DNA from: Petrosia ficiformis
Lineage: Eukaryota; Porifera; Demospongiae; Haplosclerida; Petrosiidae
Length of the DNA: 64,000 nt
Reading direction: 5' to 3'
NCBI GenBank assembly: GCA_947044365.1
Contig: OX345650.1
Span: 5,264,049-5,328,048, forward strand
The first letter of the stretch is position 1. The number at the start of each line of letters is the position of its first letter. Both the position numbers and the translations under genes were made by a program. Positions 41,501-53,852 of this stretch are shown piece after piece. The notes under the pieces are model-generated. The model saw only the letters and a program-made list of their open reading frames with translations, searched no databases and was not told the origin of the DNA.

Positions 41501-41630
41501 GTATAAAAGTTGTTTAAAATATGTACATTACATGCTAACTATACGCCTAAACTCTTGTTACTTACCCCTTTTCAGACTTATCAATTGTGTGGTTGAGGGA
41601 TCCATTCACAGAGTTGTAGTTAGAGGCCAT
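38580..41630 (-). CDS. SOAT1: Sterol O-acyltransferase (ACAT/MBOAT family), copy A
   Basis: Multi-exon member of the MBOAT family, an ER multi-span enzyme that esterifies sterols with fatty acyl-CoA. The ATG at 41630 gives MASNYNSVNGSLNHT. The exon at about 40440-40271 encodes SYSFIRENA/TYSFIRENA-type sequence with the conserved FCPTLLYRDHYPR (FAPTLIYRDSYPR in human SOAT1). Later exons give FGDRKFYE joined to DWWCCKSYSEFYRKWN, the FYxDWW motif of the family, and SSFMHEYIMF with the catalytic His. The last exon ends IECIIQHSSLS, stop at 38580-38582. A second, diverged copy lies at 45844-48732 on the opposite strand. The symbol denotes the subfamily; SOAT1 and SOAT2 cannot be separated at this distance. 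Confidence 0.9.
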
Positions 41631-41772
41631 TGTTAAAGGGTGGTCAAGGCGTCACAATTCGATTCATGAGTGGCCACTAATAACACTCCATAGGGCATTG
41701 ATTGCCATTGAGTGGTACCACCCAACTTCATAGTGAGATGTTAATTATATAATTATGTGTAATTAGTATGTG

Positions 41773-43663
41773 TTAATGATAATAACTTTCATATTTGTCT
41801 GTTAATTTCAATGTCAATTGTTTAACAGGTAGCTTAGCTGTCACTACTTTTTGTAAACTTTGAGAGGGAATGGTTCTCTTATATCTCATTGTGAAATCTT
41901 CATCATCGTCACTATTGCTATCATTTTTAGTAGCCTCCAGAGCTGTTAACTGTTCAGCTTTTCTTCCAATAGCATGAGGTAACTCTTGTAATCTCTTTTC
42001 TCTTTCTTCATCATCCTTCTTAACTTCATTTTCTTTACTTACTACACTAGGTGATACAAAATGACCCAAGTATATTTTATTACTTGGACCCTTTGTGATT
42101 TTATCTCCACTGGGTCCTGTGTCATTCTTTAGATTAGTACTAAAGATATTAGACTGGTAAGAAGATAGGGAGTCATCTGATTGGTCATTGATTGTTGCTA
42201 AGTGTCCAGCCGACTGAAATTTAACACCATATTTTGCAAGACGGGCTTTCTTCTCAGCAATCTTTTTCTCTGACAGTTGTATTTCCTCACCACTTCTTTT
42301 CCTCAATGCTGAAGTAATTGCAGCACTGCTTGTTTCAGAAGAAGGAACAGAGGAAGATAATGACGAGGAGGAAGACTTGGAGGGACGATAGCCAAATGGT
42401 TTGAAACTGGGATTATTCCCACCCTCTACTCTTCTGTAGTGGAGAAGAGAAAACTGATGATCTCTTATTATGTTCCTATTCTATATACCTTTGAGCTCTC
42501 ATCTGTGCCCTCTCTAAAGCAACCACCTGTGCAGACATAGTCTTCTGCTGTTTTTCTTCTACATTTTTGTGACCACCAAACTTCCTTCCAGCTTCATATT
42601 GCCTAAGATCTTTAAGTCGCTGAATGGATATACAATCAAATAACCAGTGTCCATAATATATTACACTACAAAAGCCTATCATAATACTCACTTGTCTGTG
42701 ATGATGATCATATGAATTAAGATGATTATCATATTCTGAATATTTAGAATATTGTTTATCACAAAGTTCACAGTAATAAGATTTTCGTAATTCTGATGTA
42801 GAATCTGCAATCAACTGTTCTTTGACTACTTGAGCCTTTGTATGAATGAATGAATAGATAGATAGAAGGATAGATAGATAAATTGATAGAGGAGTGATGC
42901 AGAAATAGTGGAGAGATAGATAGGAAAATAGATTAACATACTTTGTATTTATCGATCAGACCAGGAGTTAACTGTTTCTCAATTTCCAATTGTTTTCTCT
43001 TTTCTGTTGCTTCAGTTGCAAGATCTAACTGAAGAAAACAAAATATATGTAAATGAAATTCTATCGTTACAATTGATTATTTTACTTCTTGTTGGAATCT
43101 TCCAAGACCCATAAAATCATCTTTGAGTTCCAAAGGTACTGGATTGATTCTACCTGCAATGAATGTGTCTCTGTATATCCATTCAGTATAAATATGTTAT
43201 GCCTTTTACAATTACCTTGTTCTTTCCTTCCAAGTCCCATTCCGGACTTCCATCCCATTTTTTGAATCAGTCTGAAACCCATATTATTCTGAAGTATGGA
43301 GAACGAGAATCGGACCACAGGTATGCCTGCCCACGTACAACAAACCCATATCCACTACTAATTAATGCAATCACATATACATACCCATAAACCAAACCCT
43401 ACCCATCATTAACACTTCCATTAACCTAATATTTTACCTCTGCTATTGGTATATGTAATCCTGAAGATTCTTCAGGCTCTATGCCTTCAACAACATCATC
43501 GTAAGTGGTAACATCAGAACCCTGGAAGAGAGATAATATAGATACATTAGTGATGAATCTACAGCAATGGGAAGTTAATTAATGAAACACTGTATCAATG
43601 AATGGAAAAATGATTTACTGCTGTATCTCTCTTTTCTGAAAAACGAGTGAACTTGCCAGCCAT
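41773..43663 (-). CDS. GPATCH8: G-patch and C2H2 zinc-finger protein, GPATCH8/ZNF804-like
   Basis: The ATG at 43663 gives MAGKFTRFSEKRD, comparable to MADRFSRFNEDRD of human GPATCH8. The G-patch follows (NMGFRLIQKMGWKSGMGLGR), then a coiled, Lys/Glu-rich helix, then a matrin-type C2H2 finger YYCELCDKQYSKYSEYDNHL with SYDHHHRQRLKDL. The 3' part is a disordered Lys/Ser/Glu-rich tail (KRSGEEIQLSEKK ... DKYESYYH), much shorter than the vertebrate SR-rich tail. G-patch proteins activate DEAH helicases in splicing; the function here is inferred from the family. A TAGATAGA tract sits in an intron near 42850. Divergent from the ERICH2-like gene. Confidence 0.88.
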
Positions 43664-43701
43664 TTTTTATAATAGAGGTTAGCCACACCCATTTTAACAT
43701 T
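43664..43701. promoter_or_regulatory. 38-bp gap between divergent start codons, GPATCH8-like / ERICH2-like
   Basis: The shortest gap in the window. Both 5' UTRs must be extremely short or the two transcripts overlap at their 5' ends. Contains TTTTTTATAATAG (43665-43677), a possible AT-rich start element. Confidence 0.5.
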
Positions 43702-44637
43702 ATGGCTGCAAAAGAGATCCACCCTGTTCTTGTAACAGCAACATCAGAAGCTGATCAAACTCTTTTAGAGGCAGGGTCTGATCCAGCTCTTCTACAATTA
43801 CAACCACAAAGTGGAAAACATGAAGCTCCTATTGAGTTATTAGGAGAGGTACAATCCTACTTCTGTGATATATATATATATATATACGTTATTATAACTA
43901 TATATATATAATTATATATATATATATGTATATATCACCTCTTCACTTTTGTACTTATAATTACAATAATTATACTAACAATTATTTATTGGGGTTCACT
44001 TTCTCAGCAATTGTCTATCCCTCTAGATCTACATTCATCACTTGATATTTCTGGTGTAAAAATATTAATAATTATGATTTCCATTAAATCATTATTTTTT
44101 TGCAGTTTCTTCGATGCCTGATGAGGGAAGAATATGATGCTGCTAAATTTCTTTGCCAGAAAGGTATGTAATTAACTAATTTATTAAATATTTTAATTCA
44201 TGTTGTTGGTTACCATGATCAAATTACTCAACAGTGTTGGAGTTGGAACCTGATAATTGTATTGCACAAGAATTTGTTCCTGTTATAGAAGAGAGACTAA
44301 AAATTGGTATGATTGACATACAATATCGATATTATATTAATTATAAAAATCAAAGTATAAATGTACTTCCTTTTCTAATCTTAATCCTTTTGCAATACAA
44401 GCATCTGGTTGGATAGGTACATATTGTTTATTGATTGTAATTATACATTCATTATACACAAGTACATATTATTATCAAGAACTGCAAATGGAATATTTGT
44501 AAAATTACATTCCAGACAAGGAACTCGAGACTGAATCTAGCAGTGAAGATGAAGATAGTGTGTCATCTGATGATAAATCCAGTAGCAGTCAGGATGAAAC
44601 ACATGATCATTGTAACCATAGCAACAAATGTACATAG
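43702..44637 (+). CDS. ERICH2: Small acidic-tailed protein, ERICH2-like
   Basis: Five short exons starting at ATG 43702 (MAAKEIHPVLVTATSEADQ). The core FLRCLMREEYDAAKFLCQK joined to VLELEPDNCIAQEFVPVIEE resembles one TPR-like helical hairpin and matches the C-terminal domain of glutamate-rich protein 2 (LCQMIL-YEPENPEAKEF in vertebrates, from memory). It is followed by a Ser/Glu/Asp-rich tail ending CNHSNKCT with the stop at 44635-44637. The second intron's donor is best placed as GGT|GTAAAA so that phase is kept into FLRCLM. Function unknown; the assignment to ERICH2 is moderately sure. Confidence 0.65.
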
Positions 44638-45167
44638 CATCAAATATCATTATATTTGCTTATTATTTACATGTATAATATGTGTAATATATATATTTAT
44701 CACTATGATGGGAATTTTTTCACAAATGGTATCATTACATCTTTGTACATGATGACATAGTAGTGGAATATCATACGTTACATGAATAATTCAATTTACT
44801 ATATCATAACTATGTAAGTATCCATTTACATTCCCAGAATGTAAATTGTTTATTGTCCTGTCTATATATGTATTACTGTTTGTTGTTAAGGTGTGTGTAA
44901 TGTGAAACTACAGCAGAATCTCAGAAATGAACATTCCACACACTACGTAATATCACCTACATTCCAAAATCATAACATTAACGTGATTATGTAAATGGAG
45001 AGTAACCAATGTTACAAATTATATTCTTTAAAAATATTGAAAATTGAAAACATAAATTTTAAAATTTTAGCTTTGGATATAGTCATAAAAAAATATCTAT
45101 GTTGATAATTATTGTTTATGTAAACAACTAGATTCAATGTATTGATAGTTTGTGGGGACATCAGACT
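44638..45167. other. Convergent intergenic region, 530 bp, no gene seen
   Basis: AT-rich spacer between the stops of the ERICH2-like gene and GLIPR2. Probably holds both 3' UTRs. No conserved open frame. Confidence 0.6.
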
Positions 45168-45684
45168 TTACTTTGGTGGTTTTACATTTTCTTCAAATCT
45201 ACCCTGGACATTACCAGCAGGTATGTAATTTGCCACAACAAATGTTGTTTGTCCATTTACAGCTCGCCCAAAACCAGCTTCAGTTGTGGAGGCCCATATC
45301 AGCTGTGTGAAATGACCAGTACTGGAAGAGAATCCAGGTCGATTGTAATTATAATTACTACTTTCATTGTACCACAACTCTGCAGTGTGATGTGCAGTGA
45401 GAGTACCACCAGAGAAGTATGCCAAATTTTGACCCATTCCTTCATGATTACCATGCTGCAGCCGTCCAGTGGAAGCTAAATGATCAGCCCATTCTTGAGC
45501 CTTGGCAGCTGCCCTAGGTGACCATTTGAGAGGTCCTGAATCATGTTTTTTCCTGTATGTGTTATGTTCTCTCAGCAGATCAGTGTAGAATTCATCTAGT
45601 CCTCCACCTGAAAAGACACTATCAGTGGTATTACAAGTACAAAAGAAATCACTTACCACGACAACATGAGGAGCAACAACCCAT
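45168..45684 (-). CDS. GLIPR2: GLIPR2/GAPR-1-like CAP-domain protein with N-myristoylation signal
   Basis: Two exons, 45684-45657 and 45607-45168, total 468 bases, 155 residues; human GLIPR2 has 154. The CAP domain shows LREHNTYRKKH, the metal-site His region TGRLQHGNHEGMGQNLAY, AELWYNESSNYNYNRPGFSS, TGHFTQLIWAST, FVVANYIPAGN and the family ending FEENVKPPK. The first exon, in a different frame from the long open frame upstream of the CAP domain, reads MGCCSSCCRG. This Gly2 with five nearby cysteines fits myristoylation plus palmitoylation, and human GAPR-1 is likewise N-myristoylated and sits on the Golgi face. There is no signal peptide, unlike secreted CAP proteins. Confidence 0.92.
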
Positions 45685-45843
45685 TGCTGATTATTGTGAT
45701 TAAATAGTTCTATTGCTCTAAATGACAACTGTTTACTCTGCAATGTTGCTTCTTGAGCAAATTCTCACGCAGGCGCACTAAGTCACCCACGTGGATCGAG
45801 TGTCTAATTAAGTTACGTAAACACCGACGCAGGTGAGCACAAC
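45685..45843. promoter_or_regulatory. 159-bp divergent promoter, GLIPR2 / SOAT copy B
   Basis: Gap between divergent ATGs at 45684 and 45844. It includes a CACGTGG (about 45789) and GC-richer sequence than its surroundings. No TATA box. Inferred from position. Confidence 0.45.
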
Positions 45844-48732
45844 ATGGGAAAGAGAAAAAATCGTTTGAAGAAGATAGAACCAGATAATGAAGTAGTAAGT
45901 AAAGTTGATAATAATTATCTCACTTTATTTTATTTCCTATCAGGTGGAAGCATCAGTAATTAAGCCCCCTGAAGTGAAAAGACTGGTAAGTGATGATGTT
46001 AATGATACTGGACAGGAAACAATACCACACAGAGTTGAGAAGAAGAAACATGTGAATGAATTACCAATGAAGAAGAAGAAGATATACTCTGAGAAGGAAT
46101 CTCTTTTAACGTATGTAGTTTGGTTTAGAAAAAAGTTATGTAGAGTAAGACTTTGAGTAACAGAGAGAAGAACATGTAATTGTATTAGTAGATGAGTAGT
46201 GACAAGTGAGCCTATTGCCCTCTTAAATGTGAGGTAGTGAATGTGAAATGTAAACTTGCCATTTTTGTATTTGGTGCTGGAAGGTGTATAACAATATACA
46301 ATACAATTGTGTGTCAGACAGTTAGTTAATTCTGCAAGACCATGTAAGGTAGTTCACTTATTACTGACAACTAAATAGTGCTACTAAACTAGATGTCCCT
46401 CCAACAAGCATTGGAATGGTAAAAATTCTTCTGGTCTTTGTTTGCAATTGCTGATTTTCGACACAGTACTCATTCTCTGCAGGAATAATTCATAATATAT
46501 TAAATAATAATACATCATTTTTGTATGTATAGAGTGTTATGTTCAAAAGATAAGAATATAGAAGCATTGTATCATGTCTTGATATTAATGATACTCGTTG
46601 GATTGAGCTACTCTTTACTACAAGACACAGTTGAAGCTGGAAGGTAAGACCCTATATATTAAATGATTTCGTATCCTGTTTGGCATGAAATGGTTAGAGT
46701 ATAATAATAATATGTAGTAGTACTATGATAGAATCTAGTATTGTTTTAGTTATTATAACGAAAAGTGGTCTGTCATGCTAAAACAACACTAATGTAGTAC
46801 TATACTCTATATAATTTGTGTTGGCCATAAACCAACCCTTGTATTCTCTAAACATTATATACATATAATATACTCCAGAACCAGTATTGATTATGATGTT
46901 ATATATTCTCTAGACCTCATATTGATTTTACATATTACTTCTCTGGGTTTGGACCTCTGAAAATGCAAGTGTTCTCTTTAATGGTTTGGTTTGGTTTACA
47001 GACAGCTGCATTTCTTGTTTACCCAATGTTTAAGGTATATATTGTACTCTCACCTGCTAATAATATGTTCACACTCATCAATTCTGACTAATCATTCATC
47101 TTTCTTTTGTTGCTAATGTATACAGAATGTATAACAGAGTGTATATAAAACTCAATATGCTAATTGGCTGTCCTATAGTCACTGCTAATAAAATTAATTG
47201 TTGTGTCCATGGCTGTCATGATTTATAATTATTACTGTTACTTGTATTTCCAGTATGTAATTTGTATATTCCTTTGTTATTAGCTATGGCAGAGGCTTTA
47301 CTCTTATGGACGCTTCTCTGTGAATCTTATTTTTGTCTTTGTATTGCTTGTATACAATGCCTTTGCTCATTATATTGTCATCTCTACAATTAGTACTTAT
47401 GATCTATTCCCTGTACCAGCACTTGTTTTACTGGTTGAACAGGTTAGGCAAGGCTATTTTTATTTTCTTGTTGTTAACTTAAAATACTCATAGTTGCGTT
47501 TCACAATGAAATCCTATTCTTTCATACGTGAGAATGCATACAAGGTTCTTTATCCCTGGCATAAAGATGATACAAGTGGACCAGCAGTGTGGTATGCTGG
47601 TCAGATGAGTCCTACTGTTGGATCTTTCAGTCAATATTGTTACTTTCTCTTTTGTCCTACACTACTATACAGAGATCACTACCCTAGGTATGAAAGAAAT
47701 TGATGTTTGTTGTGCTAAATATTCAGATTTCAGAAGAATTAAATTTATATATGTTTTTTAAATAGAAATCGTGAAATCCGTTGGTTCAGAGTTTGTGGCA
47801 TGTTATTAAAGGTAGGATCATGTCCTGAAATGGATATCTTCAATCTCTTATTTCTGTAGTGTAGCATAACAGTAGCTTTTATCACTGTTTTGACAAAAGA
47901 AATTTTTTCGCTTCCACCCACAAAGTTAGTGCTGCTATACTATGTAATATATAATATTTATCAAACGTATTTTATGTGTAGCATGAAGAATATTTTAAAA
48001 ACATTTCTCTCTTGTTGTCTCTGGGGACTTCTTTATCAGTTTATAGCTGGTTATTTCTTCCTACATTCATGGCTAAATCTTTTTTCAGAGCTGTTTAGAT
48101 TTGCAGACAGAGAATTTTACTCAGTAAGTAAAACAAATACTTACAATACTTGTACTATTTTTCACTATTTGTCAGGACTGGTGGACGTGTCATGATTTTC
48201 ATTCCTTTTATCGCAAATGGAACCTCTTGGTACATGATTGGATCAAGGCATATATTTTTGCTGATCTCAAAGATGTAAATTGATATTCCATACAATATTA
48301 TATATTACAACAAATTCAATTCCACAGTTGATTAACAAGAAATGGTATAACAAAATAGCATTTGTTCCGACTATTTTAATCTCTGCTTTGTTTCATGAGT
48401 ATGTTTTATGGGCTCCTTTGCGTTCAATCATGCCTCTGCTTCTTTTGCTATTTGGCACATTTGGATGTAAGTCTATTTTCATGTTTTCAATTATACCCAC
48501 ATGTGAAATCATTCGTTTTCCTCATCCAGCTATCCTGTTCATTGTTCGTCCTTCTCCTACTGTAAAATTCTGGAACTATTTTCTTCATTTCGGACTCCAT
48601 TTCGGTGTGTCTATAATGCTATTCTTGTATACAATGGAGTTCTATGCACGTCACTTCTGCCCCAGAGATGGTTCATTTATCCAAACATTTATTCCACGAA
48701 TGTACGACTGTTATTATGCTGTTATTAAATAA
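45844..48732 (+). CDS. SOAT1: Sterol O-acyltransferase (ACAT/MBOAT family), copy B
   Basis: The start at ATG 45844 gives a basic cytosolic N-terminus MGKRKNRLKKIEPDNE. Transmembrane exons include ALYHVLILMILVGLSYSLL and HIDFTYYFSGFGPLKMQVFS. The exon 47515-47687 encodes SFIRENAYKVLYPWHKDD and FCPTLLYRDHYPR. FYSDWWTCHDFHSFYRKWN carries the FYxDWW motif and LFHEYVLWAPLR the catalytic His. It ends with a long last exon (DGSFIQTFIPRMYDCYYAVIK, stop 48730-48732). Overall similarity to copy A is moderate except for the one exon, which is almost identical in DNA. Both copies keep the catalytic residues, so both may be active. Confidence 0.9.
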
Positions 48733-48905
48733 CAATCATTTAAGTTTCTTTTTAATCAATGAATATCTTTTTCTAATTATTAATTTTGGTATAATTATTA
48801 TGTTATGAATAAATAATTAGTATTGCAGAAGAGCCCCACCTTGATATTTAGCAATTGGGTGTGCAAGAGGCCCACACAAAGACAGATATCACACAAAACT
48901 TTAAA

Positions 48906-51900
48906 ATGACTAGCGAAAGGTAAGTGTATTACCTTATAATTATACTCTCTTCAAAACTTTGTTCTTTTCTTACTAAGGGAATATACTGGTAGTTTATACA
49001 AGAGTGATCCTACAACAAAGGGTTGGGCACAAATTGGTGGAGGGCCTGTAAATTTAAAGATCATACCAGGAAGTGGAGGGAAATGGCAACTTGTTGCTAA
49101 GCAAGGCAAAGAGAAGGTGAGGAGGATTTAATAAGTTAAACACATTCTTGACATTTGTATTTGCTGTGCACAGGTATGGGAGTGTGATATAGAAAGTAAT
49201 TTCAAACACAAACTTCGTGATAATTTTGTTCAATGGATCCAAGAAAAAGAAGGGAAAATGAAACAGACATTTGGTCTACGTATCAAAGATACTGTTTTAG
49301 CTCAACAGGTAAAATCAAACTTCTACTTCACATCATCTAATGCATTTTTCAATCCCTACTCCAGTTTAGTGATGCACTCACATCTGCTCTGACAAATCCT
49401 CCTCGAAAACAATCTCAAGCAATTTCTTCAACCACTACCAAACAAGATGATAAACTTCTGAAGATAATCCTTCCTTCAAAAGAGTATCTCATTTTGCCCT
49501 TTAACAGCAGGTTTATAAATTAAGCTATTTTACACATTTCATACATTATAAAAGGCATTTACTTGTATATAATAATCAGCTGTGTTTGTTTGTTCGGTAG
49601 CCATGTAATTTCAAACACTGCATTCAGCAGTAGAAATGAGTAGGAATCAACTTGCAAAATGCAAATCTACAATAACTGGATATACAATCGAGGGTTGGCT
49701 TAGTGGGTGGAGTATATGGGTCACTTACTGAACTGGTTTAACGACAATAACTCTTAAAAACTATAATCAAGGACATGTTCCTAGTATTTTACCAACACTG
49801 TGGTATTTGAAAACTACATCTAACTCTGGACTACTGATCCAGTGATAATTATTATATACTTAAATTTCAGAGCTACAATGATTCAAATATTGAAACAAGT
49901 AACGTTACAACAACTTATGGATACATCATTGTATGTACTAGCTGCATCGAGTAATAGTGGTCCAGTATCATTAAAACCTTCCACAACTGTTGGTGAACTT
50001 AAATCCTCAGAGCTTTTAGTTGTAAGGAGACAAAGACCTCCAGGTATGGCTACAGTTACTACTGAAAAACCACATCAAGAGGTGATTACAAGTTTTAGAT
50101 TTACCATATAGCTCATCATCTGACTATCTGCTTTTTTTTTAGACTCACACTGTTCCCCTGGATGTAACAATACCATCAGGTGACACATATACTCTCAATG
50201 TCAATCCATCTATCACTCTATCTGATTTGTTGGGGGTTGTGTCAGAAAGGTCTGGCCTGAGCCGATTTGCACATAGATTTGATCTACCTATTGCTAATCA
50301 AGACAAAGTGAGACTACAACAGTTGAAATGTTCAGCTATCACTGTTGTGAGGAAAGGTAAGATTGATATACATTACTGTATCATTGGTAGTTTCATTGAA
50401 CACAAATACTCATAGAAGGTGTATCAGATGGTAAAACAGGACTAGAACTTTTGACTACAGAAGTTACTGATGGAGGAGGTGTCAGCCCAAGGGTAAGCAT
50501 GTCCATGATGTACACATAGATGTCTACTCGTGTATTTATATAAGTATTGCCTCATACTGCATGTCCTATCTATCTTTGTAGACTGCTTTAAAGATGAAAG
50601 CAAAGAAAGCTCCACCTCCTCCTCCAAGCTCTCCAAAACAAAATCAACAACTGGTAAAGGAACTGAGGCACCGGTCAGACTCAGGTCCTTCCTCCTTCAA
50701 ATGTGTCCAAGATAAAAAGTACCAGTCAGACTACATTCCATCATCTCATCACGAAGCAATAGATGGTGAAGATGTAAATGATTTTGTTTCCAAAATGCTG
50801 AGTGAACATGCTGTAAGTAATTCATCTCCTTTGATGATATCATCGACAAAACCTGGCAGTCCATTGAAACAGAGAGGTGACACATCAATAAGACAAAAAC
50901 CTCCTTCTCCTGCTCCTCCCCCTCCAACCAGGACTAAGGACTCATCAAAAACAAGTATCCAAACAGAGTCAACTCGTCACAAAGCTGGGTCTGTTAAGAG
51001 AACAGCTCCACCCCCTCCTAAGGGTTCAAGTGAAAGTACCGACAGTATAGAACAAAAACCTAGCCAAGAGAAGAAATCTCATTTAACACAGTTTGGTATT
51101 GCACTGCCTAGTATGACTAAACAGCATATATTAAACTCTGATAAAAGTCCCAAGTCATCTCCAACTAGATCAAGAAGACCAGGTAACGTTAACCAACCTC
51201 AATTGAAGAATCACGACCTTTCACCTCAAATAATACGAAGAACAGGGTCACTCGATACGCCAGACACCCCCCCTAAATTTAGAGCACCACCTCCAAAATC
51301 TCCACCTCCTTATCCATCTCAAAAGAAACCAATTAGAAAAGCACCAAATAAACCACCGTCCCAGCCACCAAAACAAAAAGATAGTCAGAACCAGAATCTG
51401 GTCTCAAGTAAACCTCCATTGGACCATAAGGAAGTTGTAGCATTATCGGAAAACAAAGTGTTAAGTTCAAAACCAAGCAATCAGCCTCAGACCCATGTTA
51501 ACCAACATACAATTAAGTCAAGTCCTCAAAAGAGGTCAAGTGAGACGGAATTTATCACAACAAGCAAGTCTATTGCCTTGGTCCCTGAACACCCAATTAG
51601 TCCAGGTAAAAGAAGGGATAAAATAATTGTTGTATCTCCCAACAAAGGGAAAGTTATAAACCCTGTTGGATCTTTTTTGTTTAAGATTCCTCCTCCACCA
51701 TCGCAAAATGTGCCAAAGAGACCGGTTAATCCTCCAATAGTAGCTAAAGAAGGCAGCCCAAGAGTCCAACCTATTCATCATATTCAACAAGAGGAAGATG
51801 AAGATGAAGAGGAATCATCGACCACTTCTGGTTCTTCTGTTGGAGGTTATGATGTGGGATCTGGCTTGCATTTGGATAGAGAAGATATATCTCCTTCATC

Positions 51901-53852
51901 TAAGTCTTCTAGTAATGAAAGTGAAACAGGAGAGGAAGACAACATAGGAGAAGAGGAATGGGAAGAGGTTGACTCTCTCTACCCTGAAGCTTTGACACAA
52001 ATCAAGCAGCAGGAGAGTAAGATAATCCAGAAAGAAAAACCTCAACACATATCATCATCTTTACCTCTTGAACCAGAAAGTTCAAGCGATGAGGAAGAAG
52101 AGGAAAATGGTATTCTTCTCCTTTCTCATCTACATACAAAATCTGATCCTGATTTGTTAGAAGACCAAGAATTGGAAGGAAAAAATGAGATGATTGAAGA
52201 AGCTATACATAACTTGACTCACTTGAATAAGGAACAAACAAGCACTGAAATAGAAGGAGAAAAGGAGAAGAAAAATGAGAAAAAGGATATTAGAAGTGAG
52301 CTTCATACATTAGATAATATGATAGCATCTCTTAGAAATTTGGTCGCTGACACTTGTGAAATAGGAGGCAAAGATGAGCTTGGAGGAGAAATCCAACACC
52401 AGGATTCATTTGGTTCGGAAACTAACTTTGATATTACTGTTATCAAGAAAATGGCACCACCACCAGACACTACCCCTACGATCATATCCACCACTCCAGT
52501 TCCTCCTCCTCCTCCAGTTGCACCTAAACCTTCAAAAGTAAGCGAATCTTCCAAAGTACCTCCACCAACCATAAAACCAAAACCTATAATTGCTAGAAAA
52601 CCCACAAGCGAGGTAATAGTGGATGATGAATTGGCACTGAAATTGAAACAAAGACAGCAGAATATTGAATCAAAAGAAAATCCTCCAGTCCAGACAGAAA
52701 TACAAAAGGATCAGGAAAGTGATATGACATCAAAACAACTGCAAGAGAGTATTGAAAAGTCATCAGAGAATGCTAAAACCATGCCAGTTATGACAGATGT
52801 GTCTCACAGTCCAGTGTCTTCAAACACTGTTAGTACGAGCTTGTCCAGCCAAACTGGAGGAGAAATGCAAGCACAGCTTCAAATGTTACAACAACAGGTG
52901 CTGCAACAACAAATGATGCAATTGCAACAACAATTTCAACAAATGCAACAATTGATGGCAGCACAGCAATCTGCATTTAATCCTGTTTATATGCAGCAGA
53001 TGCAACAGATGCAAGCAGGTCTTCAAGCTAGTTTCCCTGTCCAATCAGGTACAATACCAACTATACCACAGCAGACAATGATGAATGCACAACAACCATT
53101 ACCAACAGCTCTACCTCTTATCACTCAGCCTTCTCTGACTACTTCTCTTCCTCTAGTTGGACAGCCTTTACTAGGGGCTTCTTTGCCGGTAATGGGGCAG
53201 ACATCATCAATGCAGTTTCCTCAGTTGCAACTACTACCTCAAACTGTTCCTGTAACAGTGGAGCAGTATGTTTCTATGGCAACCAATCAACCTATTATGA
53301 CCCCTTCCATTTACCAGCCGCCTGTTGACCAACGATTATCTACGGTTTCTCTTCCACCTTTGTATTCATCTCACTCCCCTGACTCTCCCAACCACACGAG
53401 CACACCCGTCCCCCAAGCCATGTCTCGAAGATATTCTGAAGCAGATGTTCGTTCTATAGCTCTTGGAGAAGTTGAAGAAAATTTTGACAATTTGATGGAG
53501 CAAGTTCGAGATACTGATCCAAATGAAATGCTCAAAAAGGTTTGTGAGTGATCATATATTGAGATACTGAATTATATTTATCATATTCCAGGTCCCTGAA
53601 AAAAATGATGACAAATCTGAATCACCATACACTGGAATGACAGCTGCACTTGTAGAAGCCATGAAAGAAAGAAGAAAGCACTTTTCTCATAACTGTAAGT
53701 GACTTCACAGAAGCCTGGAGAAATTCAATACTCTGGCTATCCATACAGTGTTATATTTATTGGAATTTATACTGTATTTACTTTTCATAGCCTCAAGCAT
53801 ATCAAAACAAGAGTCAACTGATGAAACTTCAGATAGTTGGGATGACAGCTGA
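48906..53852 (+). CDS. EVH1-domain protein with ubiquitin-like segments and proline-rich tail
   Basis: The first exon is 48906-48919 (MTSER). Exons 2-4 encode an EVH1/WH1 domain: GWAQIGGGPVNLKIIPG, QGKEKVWECDI, NFVQWIQEKEGKMKQTFGL and QFSDALTSAL line up with VASP/Ena EVH1 (NFHQW, WGLNFGS, QFAAGMASAL). Next are one or two ubiquitin-like/RBD-like segments, KEYLILPFNSRATMIQILKQ and PLDVTIPSGDTYTLNVNP with LSDLLGVVSERSGL, reminiscent of the Cobl domain. The 2.9-kb exon 50582-53539 is disordered and proline-rich (APPPPPSSP, SPAPPPPTR, VPPPPPVAPKP; SH3, EVH1 or profilin ligands), with acidic runs and a Gln/Met-rich block (LQQQVLQQQMMQLQQQFQQM). The C-terminus has a WH2-like helix TAALVEAMKERRKHF and a short acidic tail ending SDSWDDS. 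A role in actin control is inferred; no single named orthologue was recognised. Confidence 0.8.
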
